DNA of 64,000 nt from an uncultured Eubacteriales bacterium (GTDB lineage: Bacteria; Bacillota; Clostridia; Christensenellales; CAG-314): positions 186,001 through 250,000 of the forward strand of contig URET01000001.1 in assembly GCA_900546875.1 (NCBI GenBank), read 5' to 3'. Positions 15,760 through 24,321 of the stretch are shown here, piece after piece. Under the pieces are notes generated by a model. It worked only from the letters and a program-made list of their open reading frames with translations, was not told the DNA's origin and did not search any database. A program made the position numbers and the translations under genes. Position 1 is the first letter of the stretch. Every line of letters starts with the position of its first letter.

Positions 15760-16217
15760 TCGCCTTCGGCAAACTCGTTGACTACCCGCATTACGGTTTC
15801 ATATTCAAATCCTTTATAAACAAGATGCCTGAATAGTTTTGAAAGGTTTTCGCGGGTACGCTCCCTGGTCCTCATGAATTTCCCGGCTGCGTTGCTTGCT
15901 GCCTCGTACTGATCACCGACAATATTAAGAGTTTCCGAAATAATCTCTTCATTTACGCCCCTGCGCCTCAGCATCTCGGCTATTCGTTTTTTGCCATGTC
16001 TGGACGAGGTCTGTTCAACATACAGTTCCGACATTTTCCTGTCATCCAACAAACCGTAGGAAAAAAGTTTTTCGCATACGGCCGTAATGACCTCGTCGCT
16101 AAATCCCTTGGCCGAAAGACGGTCCTTCACCTGCTTTTCCGACTTCATGGAATCGGTGATGTATTTAAGTGCGCAGTCCATTGCTTTTTTATATTCTTCA
16201 GATAAAACTATATCCAT
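15756..16217 (-). CDS. recX: Regulatory protein RecX
   Basis: RecX binds RecA filaments and restrains recombinase activity. The 153-residue product has the three-helix repeats of the family: ALKYITDSMKSEKQVKDRL, SEKLFSYGLLDDRKMSELYV-like and LSKLFRHLVYKGFEYETVMR segments, with the GKKRIAEMLRRRGV motif in the middle. The conserved DDRKMSELYV stretch near 55-65 supports the call. It lies 11 bases after yigZ and overlaps birA. recA itself is not in the window. Confidence 0.88.
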   Translation of the reverse strand: MDIVLSEEYKKAMDCALKYITDSMKSEKQVKDRLSAKGFSDEVITAVCEKLFSYGLLDDRKMSELYVEQTSSRHGKKRIAEMLRRRGVNEEIISETLNIVGDQYEAASNAAGKFMRTRERTRENLSKLFRHLVYKGFEYETVMRVVNEFAEGE

Positions 16218-16228
16218 CTTGATCGCTT

Positions 16229-16849
16229 TTATTCATCATACGGCAACAGCATTTCAGCTTCTCGTGTTACAACGCATCTGCCGAATGTGCTTTCTGTCAG
16301 ATTCTTTTCAAACGCGTCGGCATGATCGGTAAGCACGGTAACAGCAAGCGTTATTTCGGCGTCGTACGTTATCTTATCCGTTTTTCCATATCTTTCGCAT
16401 AAAAGGTTTACGGTTTTAAACTGATTGTATGACGTAATAACCGTGAAACGCGTACATAGCCTGTATATTATCCGTTGTGCACAGTCGATACAACGCGATG
16501 CGGTTTTATTGTACGCACGCACAAGACCGCCTGCCCCCAGTTTTATGCCGCCGAAATACCTCGTCACTACTACGCACACATCATTCAATCCCTTATTCTC
16601 TATGCAACTCAATATAGGCATACCGGCTGTACCCTGCGGTTCCCCGTCGTCGCTGTAGCGTTTGATCCCGCACACAGTATAGGCATAACAGTTATGAGTC
16701 GCGTCATAATACTTCTTTCTGACGGAAGCAATAAAATTTGTTGCGTCAGCCTCGTCTTTTACTCCTTTCACCTGTCCTATAAACCGTGAACGTTCTATCA
16801 CTTCCGTTGCAGACGCGATTTCTTCCGACAGAGTTATTTTTTCTTTCAT
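16229..16849 (-). CDS. YigZ/IMPACT family protein
   Basis: This is a conserved protein of the YigZ family, related to eukaryotic IMPACT; its biochemical role in bacteria is unsettled, possibly linked to translation control. The signature YDATHNCYAYTV...RYSDDGEPQGTAGMPIL and VVVTRYFGGIKLGAGGLVRAY is clear. Start taken at ATG 16847-16849, which overlaps the tyrS stop as TGATG; a GTG one codon upstream is possible. The length of 206 residues fits, with the N-terminal IMPACT domain and a C-terminal ferredoxin-like domain. Confidence 0.9.
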   Translation of the reverse strand: MKEKITLSEEIASATEVIERSRFIGQVKGVKDEADATNFIASVRKKYYDATHNCYAYTVCGIKRYSDDGEPQGTAGMPILSCIENKGLNDVCVVVTRYFGGIKLGAGGLVRAYNKTASRCIDCAQRIIYRLCTRFTVITSYNQFKTVNLLCERYGKTDKITYDAEITLAVTVLTDHADAFEKNLTESTFGRCVVTREAEMLLPYDE

Positions 16850-18051
16850 CACTTCATGACCACTTTTATATGCACTTTTTTGCCCTTATGCAGAACAAAC
16901 TCTTTTTCGTTCGTGATCTGACTGAGTTGAACGCTTATATCCTTTACCTGTTTGTCATTTATCGAAACGCCGCCGCCCTCGATCAGTCTTCTTGCTTCAC
17001 CCTTGCTTTTACAGAGCTGACAGGCTACAAGTATATCTATCACGCTTTCAATGCACGGGATTTCCATTACAGGCATATTCGCAACATCGTTTGAAAAAGC
17101 TGCCAACGCCTGCTTTTTAACTGTTTCCGCCGTTTCCTCTCCGTGTACAAGTTTCGTTATTTCGTATGCAAGCCTGACTTTCGCGTCATTGATCCTGTTA
17201 TCTCTGTAGCGAGTAAGTTCCTCGATCTCGTCGATAGGAAGAAACGTCAGAAGTTTGAAACACTTCTCCACCGAATCGTCCTCAACATTACGCCAGTACT
17301 GATAAAATTCAAACGGCGAAGTTTTTTCCGGATCCAGCCATAATGCACCTTTAGCGGTTTTGCCCATTTTTACACCGTCGGAAGTTGTAAGAAGGGGGAA
17401 TGTCATAGCGTAAGCCGGTTTTTGCATTTTTCTTCTTATCAGATCTGCCCCGGCTAAAACATTGTTCCACTGATCGTCGCCTCCCATCTGCAACACGCAT
17501 CCGTAATCTTCATACAGACGAAGAAAATCATACGCCTGCATAAGCATATAATTAAATTCAAGAAAATTAAGTCCTCTTTCGAGTCTGATCTTAAAACATT
17601 CCGCCGTCAGCATCTTGTTGACTGAAAAATTTATGCCTATATCCCTCAGAAACTTAACATAATTGAGCTTAAGCAACCATTCGGCATTATTTACCATCAA
17701 CGCTTTTCCGTCCGAAAAATCAATAAAACGACCAAGTTGTTTCTTAAAGCATTCGCAGTTATAATCTATAACTTCTTTTGTCATCATTTGTCTCATATCC
17801 GTCCTTCCGGTCGGGTCGCCTATCATCGCGGTACCTCCGCCTATTAGAGCTATAGGACGATGTCCCGCCTTCTGCATGTGTGCCATAGCCATTGCCGCGA
17901 CAAAGTGCCCTACATGTAAACTGTCGGCTGTCGGATCGAACCCGATATAAAATGACACTCTTTCACTTTCAAGAAGCTTATACAAATCCTCTTCAAACAC
18001 GATCTGTTTTATAAAACCGCGTTCTTTCAAAATATCCATTACGTTTTTCAT
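16849..18051 (-). CDS. tyrS: Tyrosyl-tRNA synthetase
   Basis: TyrRS charges tRNA-Tyr. The class I signature is HVGHFVAAM (from residue 46), with the specificity motifs [13 protein letters not shown] and [20 protein letters not shown], a QWNNVLAG stretch, and a KMGKT version of KMSKS near residue 233. A C-terminal S4 RNA-binding domain (about 335-400) ends the 400-residue protein. Only 15 bases separate it from the ABC permease upstream, so there is no room for a T-box; it is transcribed from the rarA promoter or an unseen internal one. Confidence 0.96.
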   Translation of the reverse strand: MKNVMDILKERGFIKQIVFEEDLYKLLESERVSFYIGFDPTADSLHVGHFVAAMAMAHMQKAGHRPIALIGGGTAMIGDPTGRTDMRQMMTKEVIDYNCECFKKQLGRFIDFSDGKALMVNNAEWLLKLNYVKFLRDIGINFSVNKMLTAECFKIRLERGLNFLEFNYMLMQAYDFLRLYEDYGCVLQMGGDDQWNNVLAGADLIRRKMQKPAYAMTFPLLTTSDGVKMGKTAKGALWLDPEKTSPFEFYQYWRNVEDDSVEKCFKLLTFLPIDEIEELTRYRDNRINDAKVRLAYEITKLVHGEETAETVKKQALAAFSNDVANMPVMEIPCIESVIDILVACQLCKSKGEARRLIEGGGVSINDKQVKDISVQLSQITNEKEFVLHKGKKVHIKVVMK

Positions 18052-18066
18052 AAAAACTCTCCTTCG

Positions 18067-19788
18067 TTAATTATCTATTTTATTTGTCGAATCGTCAAGC
18101 AAAATAAACAGACCGTCAGTTTTTGCCAGTAATCTTTTACGTGACAAAACCAGAAATACCGAACCAACGATTATCGGCAGTATCCAAACCAAGATACTGC
18201 CCGCCGTCAAACTGCCGGACAAAGCTAACAGTACACACCCCAATATGATTATCGCCAAAACTAATACCACAATGAAAAACATTATAATCGAAACTATCGT
18301 GGCATAATTGTTTTTCAGCCCGTCATTTATGTTTTTCCAATAAAAGCGCGGTTTTTTCATGTCACAGTAAACCTGAACATAAACCATAGCCGATCCGTAC
18401 AACGAAGAAGATAAAAAGGCAAGTAAAAAATACGCAGGATCGACAGGCAGTTGCACTGACATTATAATGAAAAACAGCAAAAAAGTAATTTCATTAAAAA
18501 TTATTCCCACCGTTACTTTCGCTTTATACAATTCAGCCGACGATAATGGAAAAGTCTTCAACAATGAAATATTATAGTTTTCTCTCGAGAAAGCTCCGCA
18601 CGCCGCCATATTTACTGATGCATAAAACATTGATATCACTGAAATACCGGCTGCTATAAAAGAGCTGTACGTCTCAAAAAGGTCCCGGGTTTCTGCGTCG
18701 TTCAGTATACGATCAGAAAAGTTGCGGTTCAGAATCAGAAATATAACAGGCAGAAGTACAGCCATTATAAGTTGCATATAACACATAAACCCCAACGACG
18801 GATTTCTCAATATCTCTTTCATGTCTTTGGATACCAGAGACTTCCTTCTTGATGCAAAAACTATTTTTTCAGCTCTTTTTTTCTGTTTTTTACCGCCTTC
18901 GAGTTCTTTTGAAATGCTCCTTCTGTACATCCGGCCCGAAATCAGGTATATCAAAACGCCCAAAACTCCGTCAAAAGCCGCAACGTATATCAGATTCAGC
19001 AACGCCTCGGAAATACCCGGCCCCACTAAAAATACCGCAAGCCAATAATCAGGAAATACGACTGTCCCTATATTCTTTATATGTTCGGCAATCTGATAAA
19101 AAAACTCTTCGCCGGAAACATTTTCTCCGGAACCGTCCAGAAGGAATATCGCCATATAATAGCCCGCAAAAACAACTGCAAATAACAAACAAAGCAAAAA
19201 AGTACCGACCGCGCCTTTGTTTCTGAACAACGATATCAGATACATAACCGGCATTCCAATAAACGCCGCTATGAACAAAGGCAAAAACGGTATGAAAAAT
19301 ACCGCGATCAGCAAGCCTAAAAAGTACCATGCTCCGATCCCTGCGCCTACCCCCAAAGGAATATAAACACATAACGCAAAAACTAACGCAGATGCCAGCT
19401 GAGAAATGTAAACTATGATCAGTTTTGCAACAAATATATTCCGGGACCTGACAGGTAAATACAACAGTATTTCGGCGTCATTGGCATTATACATGGTACT
19501 TACTATTGAAGTTGTAGCCGTAATTATTATTATGCCCTGTGTTATCAGTACAGCAAACGATACTGTCTCACGGAAAATCCCGGCCATAAAAGCCTGTTCA
19601 CCAATCATATACGAAACGGCAATAATTGCAAATATTACAGGCAAAAATACTAAAACAATTATTACTGATAACGCTTTCTTCCCTAAAGAAGTGTTTCCGG
19701 GTCTTCCTATCCCGAAAAGCACATTATTTTTCAGACTGCGTAATTTTTCCTTCAATAATACCGGTAGTAATGCTTTAATTTCATTCAT
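18067..19788 (-). CDS. ABC transporter permease (multi-helix, exporter-type)
   Basis: A 573-residue protein with about 12 hydrophobic segments and polar loops (for example SGRMYRRSISKELEGGKKQK), the pattern of large ABC-2-like permeases paired with a single ATPase. Start chosen at ATG 19786-19788 (MNEIKALLPVLLKEKLRS); a longer frame adds 39 residues overlapping the ATPase gene in another frame. The start overlaps the ATPase stop by 8 bases, so the two are coupled. The substrate is unknown; drug, peptide or lipid export are all possible. Confidence 0.78.
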   Translation of the reverse strand: MNEIKALLPVLLKEKLRSLKNNVLFGIGRPGNTSLGKKALSVIIVLVFLPVIFAIIAVSYMIGEQAFMAGIFRETVSFAVLITQGIIIITATTSIVSTMYNANDAEILLYLPVRSRNIFVAKLIIVYISQLASALVFALCVYIPLGVGAGIGAWYFLGLLIAVFFIPFLPLFIAAFIGMPVMYLISLFRNKGAVGTFLLCLLFAVVFAGYYMAIFLLDGSGENVSGEEFFYQIAEHIKNIGTVVFPDYWLAVFLVGPGISEALLNLIYVAAFDGVLGVLIYLISGRMYRRSISKELEGGKKQKKRAEKIVFASRRKSLVSKDMKEILRNPSLGFMCYMQLIMAVLLPVIFLILNRNFSDRILNDAETRDLFETYSSFIAAGISVISMFYASVNMAACGAFSRENYNISLLKTFPLSSAELYKAKVTVGIIFNEITFLLFFIIMSVQLPVDPAYFLLAFLSSSLYGSAMVYVQVYCDMKKPRFYWKNINDGLKNNYATIVSIIMFFIVVLVLAIIILGCVLLALSGSLTAGSILVWILPIIVGSVFLVLSRKRLLAKTDGLFILLDDSTNKIDN

Positions 19789-20536
19789 TGAAAAAATCGT
19801 CCTTACTGTAAATCGACTGATCCGAGGTAAGATCGAGGAAAATCTCCTCAAGACTCTTGTTCTTATCCTTTTCCATAAGCTCCTCCAGGGTGCCCACAGC
19901 AACAAGAGATCCCTTTTTTATAATAGCTACTCTGTCACATATTTTCTCCACGACATCAATGACATGAGAAGAAAAAAACACCGTATTGCCATCATCGGCG
20001 TGCTTTCTCATCAGTCTTTTCAGATCATAGGCACTCTGCGGATCCAGACCCGTCAGAGGTTCATCGAGGATCCATACACGCGGATCATGGATCAACGCCG
20101 CAATCACAGCCGTTTTCTGTTTCATACCGTGAGAAAAGGTATTGATCTGCACACCAGAAACCGAAGAAAGTCCGAACATTTCAAGATAATCCCTGCTCCT
20201 GCGCTCGAGATCCGTTTTGCCGACATTGTATACGCTTCCGATGAAACTCAGATACTCCATAAGGGTAAGCCTGTCATACATGGCATGATTATCTGACACA
20301 TACCCGATATTCATCTTGGCAGCGACAGAATTTCCGGTTATACTTTCTCCGTTTATCAGCACGTCTCCTTCTGTAGGATAAAGCACTCCGCATGCTATTT
20401 TTATCGACGTGGATTTACCTGCGCCGTTCGGACCGAGAAACCCGAAAATTTCTCCCTCCTTTACATCAAGACTCAAATTGTTTACGGCTTTATTCCCGCC
20501 GGAAAATATTTTTGTGACATTTTGAAAACTCAGCAT
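19781..20536 (-). CDS. ABC transporter ATP-binding protein
   Basis: The 251-residue nucleotide-binding domain has Walker A GPNGAGKST (about 35-43), a Q-loop region NIGYVSDNH, the signature TFSHGMKQK (about 134-142), Walker B VWILDEPLTG, and the switch His in VFFSSHVIDV. It is of the class that energises multi-helix exporters of the ABC-2 type. It lies 2 bases after rarA and overlaps the permease gene, and the partners are inferred from this coupling. Confidence 0.9.
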   Translation of the reverse strand: MLSFQNVTKIFSGGNKAVNNLSLDVKEGEIFGFLGPNGAGKSTSIKIACGVLYPTEGDVLINGESITGNSVAAKMNIGYVSDNHAMYDRLTLMEYLSFIGSVYNVGKTDLERRSRDYLEMFGLSSVSGVQINTFSHGMKQKTAVIAALIHDPRVWILDEPLTGLDPQSAYDLKRLMRKHADDGNTVFFSSHVIDVVEKICDRVAIIKKGSLVAVGTLEELMEKDKNKSLEEIFLDLTSDQSIYSKDDFFNE

Positions 20537-20538
20537 AC

Positions 20539-21834
20539 TCAGTCCTTTTTTTTGAATTTATGCTTAAAATACTCTTTGCTCTCGTATCCGTTACCGGAGG
20601 GCTTGTAGTAAACGTGATCCTTTACCGAATCAGGAAGATATTGCTGCTCTACATACCCGCCATAATCGTGAACATATTTATATTCGACCTTTTCCTGATC
20701 AGTGGAACGCCGATAATTCGTATCCATAAGATGGGACGGTACCCTCGCTTCAGGATAATTTTTCGCGTCCCTCTCGGCTGCATACAGCGCCTCCACCACC
20801 GAATTGCTTTTGGGCGCTCTGCATACATATATTATGGCGTTTGCCAAAGGTATCCGTCCTTCCGGAAGTCCGATATTCTTTAACGCCGTAAGTGCGCTGA
20901 CTGCCATTGTCAAAGCATAAGGATCGGCGTTTCCCACATCCTCCGAAGAATGAACTACCAAACGCCTTGCCAAAAGCATGGGATCACATCCCGCTTCTAT
21001 AAGACGTTCGAACCAAAACAACGCCGCATCGGCATCACTGCCCCTCAGACTTTTGCAGAAAGCCGAAATCATATCATAGTAACTGTTTTTATCTACCGAT
21101 AACGGCTTGGTCTGACTGCATTGAGCAGCCGTATCGAGATCGATCCCGATCTTTCCCTGATCATCGGGATCTGTTGTGAGCACCGCCATTTCAAGTATAT
21201 TATAAGCGTTCCTCAGGTCGCCGCCGGAAACTCTTGCGATATGGGCAGCGGCTTCTTCCGTCAGTACCACATTTCTGTCACCGAAACCGGACGGCGACTT
21301 CAAAGCCTTATAAAGAGCTTTTTCGATATCTCCTTCGCTCAGTCTATAAAATTCGAATACCCTGCAACGCGAAACTATTGCGGGCGTCATCGAAACATAC
21401 GGATTTTCAGTTGTCGATCCTATAAAGATTATCGTACCGGTCTCTATAGCCTGGAGTACACAGTCACTCTGCGCCTTGTTCCATCTGTGGCATTCGTCAA
21501 GCAGTAAGTAAGTTCTGCGCCCGGACAATTTTAAAGTCTCAGAAGCCTGCTCTATCACTTTTTTTGCGTCGGCAACCCCGCTTGTCACAGCATTCAACTT
21601 GACGATCTCGGCTCCGATACTGTTCGCAATGATATTTGCCAAAGTCGTTTTGCCCGTACCCGGCGGCCCCCAGAATATACAGCTCCCCACTCTGTCCGCT
21701 TTTATTGCACGACGCAATAAAGAGTTCTGCGACACGATATGCTCCTGCCCGATAAAATCCTTTATACTTATCGGACGCATACGTTGCGCTAATGGCTCTA
21801 TAGATTTTTTATCAGTCAACAAATCAAAAATCAT
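20539..21834 (-). CDS. rarA: Replication-associated recombination protein A (MgsA/RarA AAA+ ATPase)
   Basis: RarA is a clamp-loader-like AAA+ ATPase acting at stalled forks. Motifs: RMRPISIKDFIGQEHIV near the N-terminus, Walker A WGPPGTGKTTLANII, Walker B LLLDECHRWNKAQSD (the usual DEIHRFNK is DECHRWNK here), sensor 1 FIGSTTENPY, and the C-terminal tetramerisation domain ending in YKPSGNGYESKEYFKHK. Start chosen at ATG 21832-21834 with GGAGAG upstream; an in-frame TTG 24 bases earlier is less likely. The length of 431 residues is normal. Confidence 0.93.
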   Translation of the reverse strand: MIFDLLTDKKSIEPLAQRMRPISIKDFIGQEHIVSQNSLLRRAIKADRVGSCIFWGPPGTGKTTLANIIANSIGAEIVKLNAVTSGVADAKKVIEQASETLKLSGRRTYLLLDECHRWNKAQSDCVLQAIETGTIIFIGSTTENPYVSMTPAIVSRCRVFEFYRLSEGDIEKALYKALKSPSGFGDRNVVLTEEAAAHIARVSGGDLRNAYNILEMAVLTTDPDDQGKIGIDLDTAAQCSQTKPLSVDKNSYYDMISAFCKSLRGSDADAALFWFERLIEAGCDPMLLARRLVVHSSEDVGNADPYALTMAVSALTALKNIGLPEGRIPLANAIIYVCRAPKSNSVVEALYAAERDAKNYPEARVPSHLMDTNYRRSTDQEKVEYKYVHDYGGYVEQQYLPDSVKDHVYYKPSGNGYESKEYFKHKFKKKD

Positions 21835-21917
21835 TTTATCTGATTCTCTCCGGATCAAACACAGATCGCCGAATATAAATGTATGAATTCATAAAAAGTA
21901 CACTGCAAATCTTATAA

Positions 21918-21946
21918 ATTATAACAGTTTATATTTTTTACGTCAA
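21918..21946 (-). promoter_or_regulatory. Promoter of the rarA-to-acpS operon
   Basis: Minus-strand TTGACG (21941-21946), 17-base spacer, TATAAT (21918-21923). The transcript leads into rarA about 75 nt downstream. Confidence 0.88.
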
Positions 21947-22018
21947 GCCATAAAAGCGGCATACCAAAACATAAAAAAAATGCGGGATTTATTATTTCTC
22001 ACATAGTATTATATTCAA

Positions 22019-22047
22019 TTGACAAAAGCGTTTTACTGTAATAAAAT
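22019..22047 (+). promoter_or_regulatory. Promoter of the PadR-like membrane regulator
   Basis: TTGACA (22019-22024), 17-base spacer, TAAAAT (22042-22047); the ATG is 66 bases further on behind AAAGGAGG. Confidence 0.88.
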
Positions 22048-22112
22048 AAATCTTGATAGATAATGTCGGAAACGGTTTATCTAAGGTAATTCCGGCAAAA
22101 AAAGGAGGTTTT

Positions 22113-23849
22113 ATGGCTGAAAAAGGACGAAGCAATATCGAACTGCTGATTCTCGACGCGCTGAAGGATTCCGATAAATACGGGTATGCTATTGCCGCCG
22201 CCATTAAATCCAGCACCAATACTAAAAACGAAATCAAGCAACCTACACTTTACGCTTACCTGAAAAAACTTGAAAGCAAAGAGCTTATCGCTTCTTACTG
22301 GGGAGAAGAAAGCAACGGAGGAAGAAGACGTTATTATAAACTCACCGAAAAAGGAATAAACGAACTTTCTCTGAATAAAAACAAAATCGTTTTCGATATC
22401 GACGAACAGGAAGAAATACAACCTGCCGAATTCAAAACAGATAAGCCTGAGCCTGTAAATCAGACACCCGTCGCAACCGTTTCCCAAAAGAAAAAAGCCG
22501 TTGTGACAGATGACGAATTGGATCTGATCGCTCAGCGGCTTAAAGAACTTGAATCATACTCTAAAGAACAGGAAAACGATGAAAATGTTTTCGATCATAT
22601 CGAGTTTGAAAATCCCGATATAACCCCCGCTGACGACACCATTTTTACGGAGGTCTCCGATACGTCTTCGGCTTTTTCTGAAAACGAGGCTCAATACAAA
22701 TCTGAAAATGAAGAAAATCAAAAATTCCGCGACGAAGTAAAGCGCGAAGAGAAAAAAGATGAACCTGAACATTCGCCTTTCGATCCCTTCAAAGAAGAAC
22801 GTGAAGACGGCATAATGTACATGGAGGACTTTCTTAACGAAACGGAAAGATCGATCGATCTCAGATATCAATCTCCTTCCGAGGTAAAAAAGAAAGCGCC
22901 CCCCGTACGGGAACAAGTCTCCGAGGATCAGCCGAAAAGTACTTATACCTTTCAGGCTCCGGAATTAACTGAAGAAGAAAATAACCGCATCAGTTTTATG
23001 TTCGGGAACGCTCCTTCATCCGGGAGCACTGCAAAAAAAGCCGTCAAACAAGATAAACCCGAGAAAAACGACGCAGTAATAATCAATACTCCCATCACTC
23101 CCGAAATGGACCGAAGGACCGACGTTCTTTTCGGAGCTTCAAAACCTAAGGAAAAAACTCCCGTTCAGAAAGATAAGCCCGCACCCGAAAAACCGGAGAA
23201 AAATTATAAAAGTATTTTGCGCGATATGCTGGGCGAACAAATCAACGCGACTCCTTCAGATGACGACAAAGTCGTCTTCACAGAATTTACCGAACAAAAC
23301 GATATAATTAAAAAATACGCCGGAGTCCACCTCGACGAACTGAAAAAAGAATACGCCGAAAACGAAGGGATTACTGTAAAACTCTACAATAACGACATTC
23401 TTAATTATAAGCCTGTAAAAGTGCTTTACTCGAATAAAATCAACATGGTAGCCTCGTTATTTTCCACACTGATAGTATTTGCCGAGTTACTGCTGCTTTA
23501 TCTGATAGGAATATCGAATGTAAACGAATATAACCCTTCAGCCTTGGTCTATACCGCTCTTGCAGCATGTATCGCACCCGTAGCTTTCGGCATGATACTC
23601 CTGACTGCTCCGAATAAAAAAAGCTACCGTTTCGCTAAGCCTACTTTTTCAACCGTAATATGCTGTATTATTGCCGCCGTCATTATCCTTTTTGTACTTG
23701 TGGTCAACGCACTGCTCCTTCGTACCGACTTTGGCAAAATCGACGACCTTATCAATAACGTCCTCTGTATTTCAGCTTTAGCTACCGGGATCCCGATATG
23801 GTCACTCATAAAAACATTGCTGTTCAAAAATAAAAACTTCATCAAATAA
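22113..23849 (+). CDS. PadR-like winged-helix regulator fused to a four-helix membrane domain
   Basis: The ATG at 22113 follows AAAGGAGG by 6 bases, giving 578 residues. Residues 1-90 are a PadR-type winged helix: SNIELLILDALKDSDKYGYA, QPTLYAYLKKLESKELI and GGRRRYYKLTEKGINEL. A long, very acidic, Pro/Lys/Glu-rich linker (about 95-430) has no visible fold and resembles a disordered tether. The C-terminal 140 residues hold four hydrophobic helices (about 443-570). Canonical PadR repressors are about 100-190 residues and soluble, so this is an unusual membrane-anchored form. The signal sensed and the targets are unknown; it stands alone, with tRNA-Trp downstream. Confidence 0.8.
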   Translation: MAEKGRSNIELLILDALKDSDKYGYAIAAAIKSSTNTKNEIKQPTLYAYLKKLESKELIASYWGEESNGGRRRYYKLTEKGINELSLNKNKIVFDIDEQEEIQPAEFKTDKPEPVNQTPVATVSQKKKAVVTDDELDLIAQRLKELESYSKEQENDENVFDHIEFENPDITPADDTIFTEVSDTSSAFSENEAQYKSENEENQKFRDEVKREEKKDEPEHSPFDPFKEEREDGIMYMEDFLNETERSIDLRYQSPSEVKKKAPPVREQVSEDQPKSTYTFQAPELTEEENNRISFMFGNAPSSGSTAKKAVKQDKPEKNDAVIINTPITPEMDRRTDVLFGASKPKEKTPVQKDKPAPEKPEKNYKSILRDMLGEQINATPSDDDKVVFTEFTEQNDIIKKYAGVHLDELKKEYAENEGITVKLYNNDILNYKPVKVLYSNKINMVASLFSTLIVFAELLLLYLIGISNVNEYNPSALVYTALAACIAPVAFGMILLTAPNKKSYRFAKPTFSTVICCIIAAVIILFVLVVNALLLRTDFGKIDDLINNVLCISALATGIPIWSLIKTLLFKNKNFIK

Positions 23850-23868
23850 AAAAACACGCATTTAATGT

Positions 23869-23897
23869 TTGACTTTATCGGTAAATTACGCTATACT
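23869..23897 (+). promoter_or_regulatory. Promoter of tRNA-Trp
   Basis: TTGACT (23869-23874), 17-base spacer, TATACT (23892-23897), 28 bases before the tRNA 5' end. Confidence 0.88.
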
Positions 23898-23924
23898 AAC
23901 TAAGCAAATTTACTTGCACTTATT

Positions 23925-23999
23925 AGGGGAGTGGCTCAACGGTAGAGTAGCGGTCTCCAAAACCGTAGGTTGCGTGTTCGAATCGCGTCTCCCCTGCCA
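23925..23999 (+). tRNA. tRNA-Trp (anticodon CCA)
   Basis: Cloverleaf read by hand: acceptor AGGGGAG pairs with CTCCCCT, D-arm GCTC/GAGT, anticodon stem GCGGT/ACCGT with loop CTCCAAA (anticodon CCA, tryptophan), T-arm GCGTG/CGCGT with loop TTCGAAT, discriminator G and encoded CCA. It has its own promoter and terminator, i.e. it is a single-gene transcription unit. trpS, the matching synthetase, is elsewhere in the window. Confidence 0.97.
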
Positions 24000-24032
24000 A
24001 TGCCCGGTCATTTTAAAGATGACCGGGCATTT
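24000..24032 (+). terminator. Terminator after tRNA-Trp
   Basis: ATGCCCGGTCAT and ATGACCGGGCAT form a 12-bp stem with a 7-base loop starting just after the tRNA CCA end; the T-tract is short (TTTACGTAATT). Confidence 0.78.
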
Positions 24033-24186
24033 ACGTAATTATTGGATTCAGCCGTCGCACCGCAACTGCTTCCGAACATTTTTTCGCCTGTACCGTTCTT
24101 TTTTTCCCGGCACCGCTATTGCAAGCCCCGTTTCCACGCTGTACAAATTCAACGGAACACCCTGACCTCTGCCTCGGGTCTGTGGT

Positions 24187-24246
24187 CTGTCTGCTTTTTT
24201 TAACAGGATATACCTGTCTGCTTTTCTCTTTTTTAACAGGATATAT
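24187..24246. repeat. Two-copy tandem repeat CTGTCTGC...AACAGGATATA
   Basis: Copy 1 is 27 bases, copy 2 is 33 bases; they differ by a 6-base insertion in the pyrimidine tract and the last base. The position is 200 bases after tRNA-Trp. Confidence 0.8.
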
Positions 24247-24270
24247 TTGTACCCGCGAAAATCCGGGCTG

Positions 24271-24304
24271 AAAAAAACCGGTACGTTTTCAAACGTACCG
24301 GTTT
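24271..24304 (-). terminator. Terminator after the unknown anchored protein gene
   Basis: AAACCGGTACGTTT pairs with AAACGTACCGGTTT (up to 14 bp) and is followed by a run of T on the minus strand, 18 bases after the stop at 24322. Confidence 0.9.
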
Positions 24305-24321
24305 ATATTTCCCGCTTGATT

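Larger units (their letters stand above)
24048..24306 (-). other. Stop-poor stretch with an in-frame tandem repeat; no start codon
   Basis: On the minus strand one frame is open for about 86 codons (TAA just before 24303, TGA at 24048-24050) but contains no usable start or ribosome site, and its upstream part overlaps the terminator of the neighbouring gene. It is relatively G+C-rich, and a second frame is also largely open, so openness is weak evidence. A tandem repeat (24187-24213 and 24214-24246) of 27 and 33 bases lies inside, both multiples of three. Either a gene remnant or non-coding. Confidence 0.3.

Noticed and set aside
16849..18066. T-box leaders for tyrS, trpS or proS
   Set aside because: No GGGTGGNACCGCG-type antiterminator sequence, and gene spacings of 9-15 bases (tyrS, trpS) or a 60-nt leader (proS) leave no room.
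24000..24321. Integration site at tRNA-Trp
   Set aside because: No integrase, no direct repeat of the tRNA 3' end, and a terminator directly follows the tRNA.
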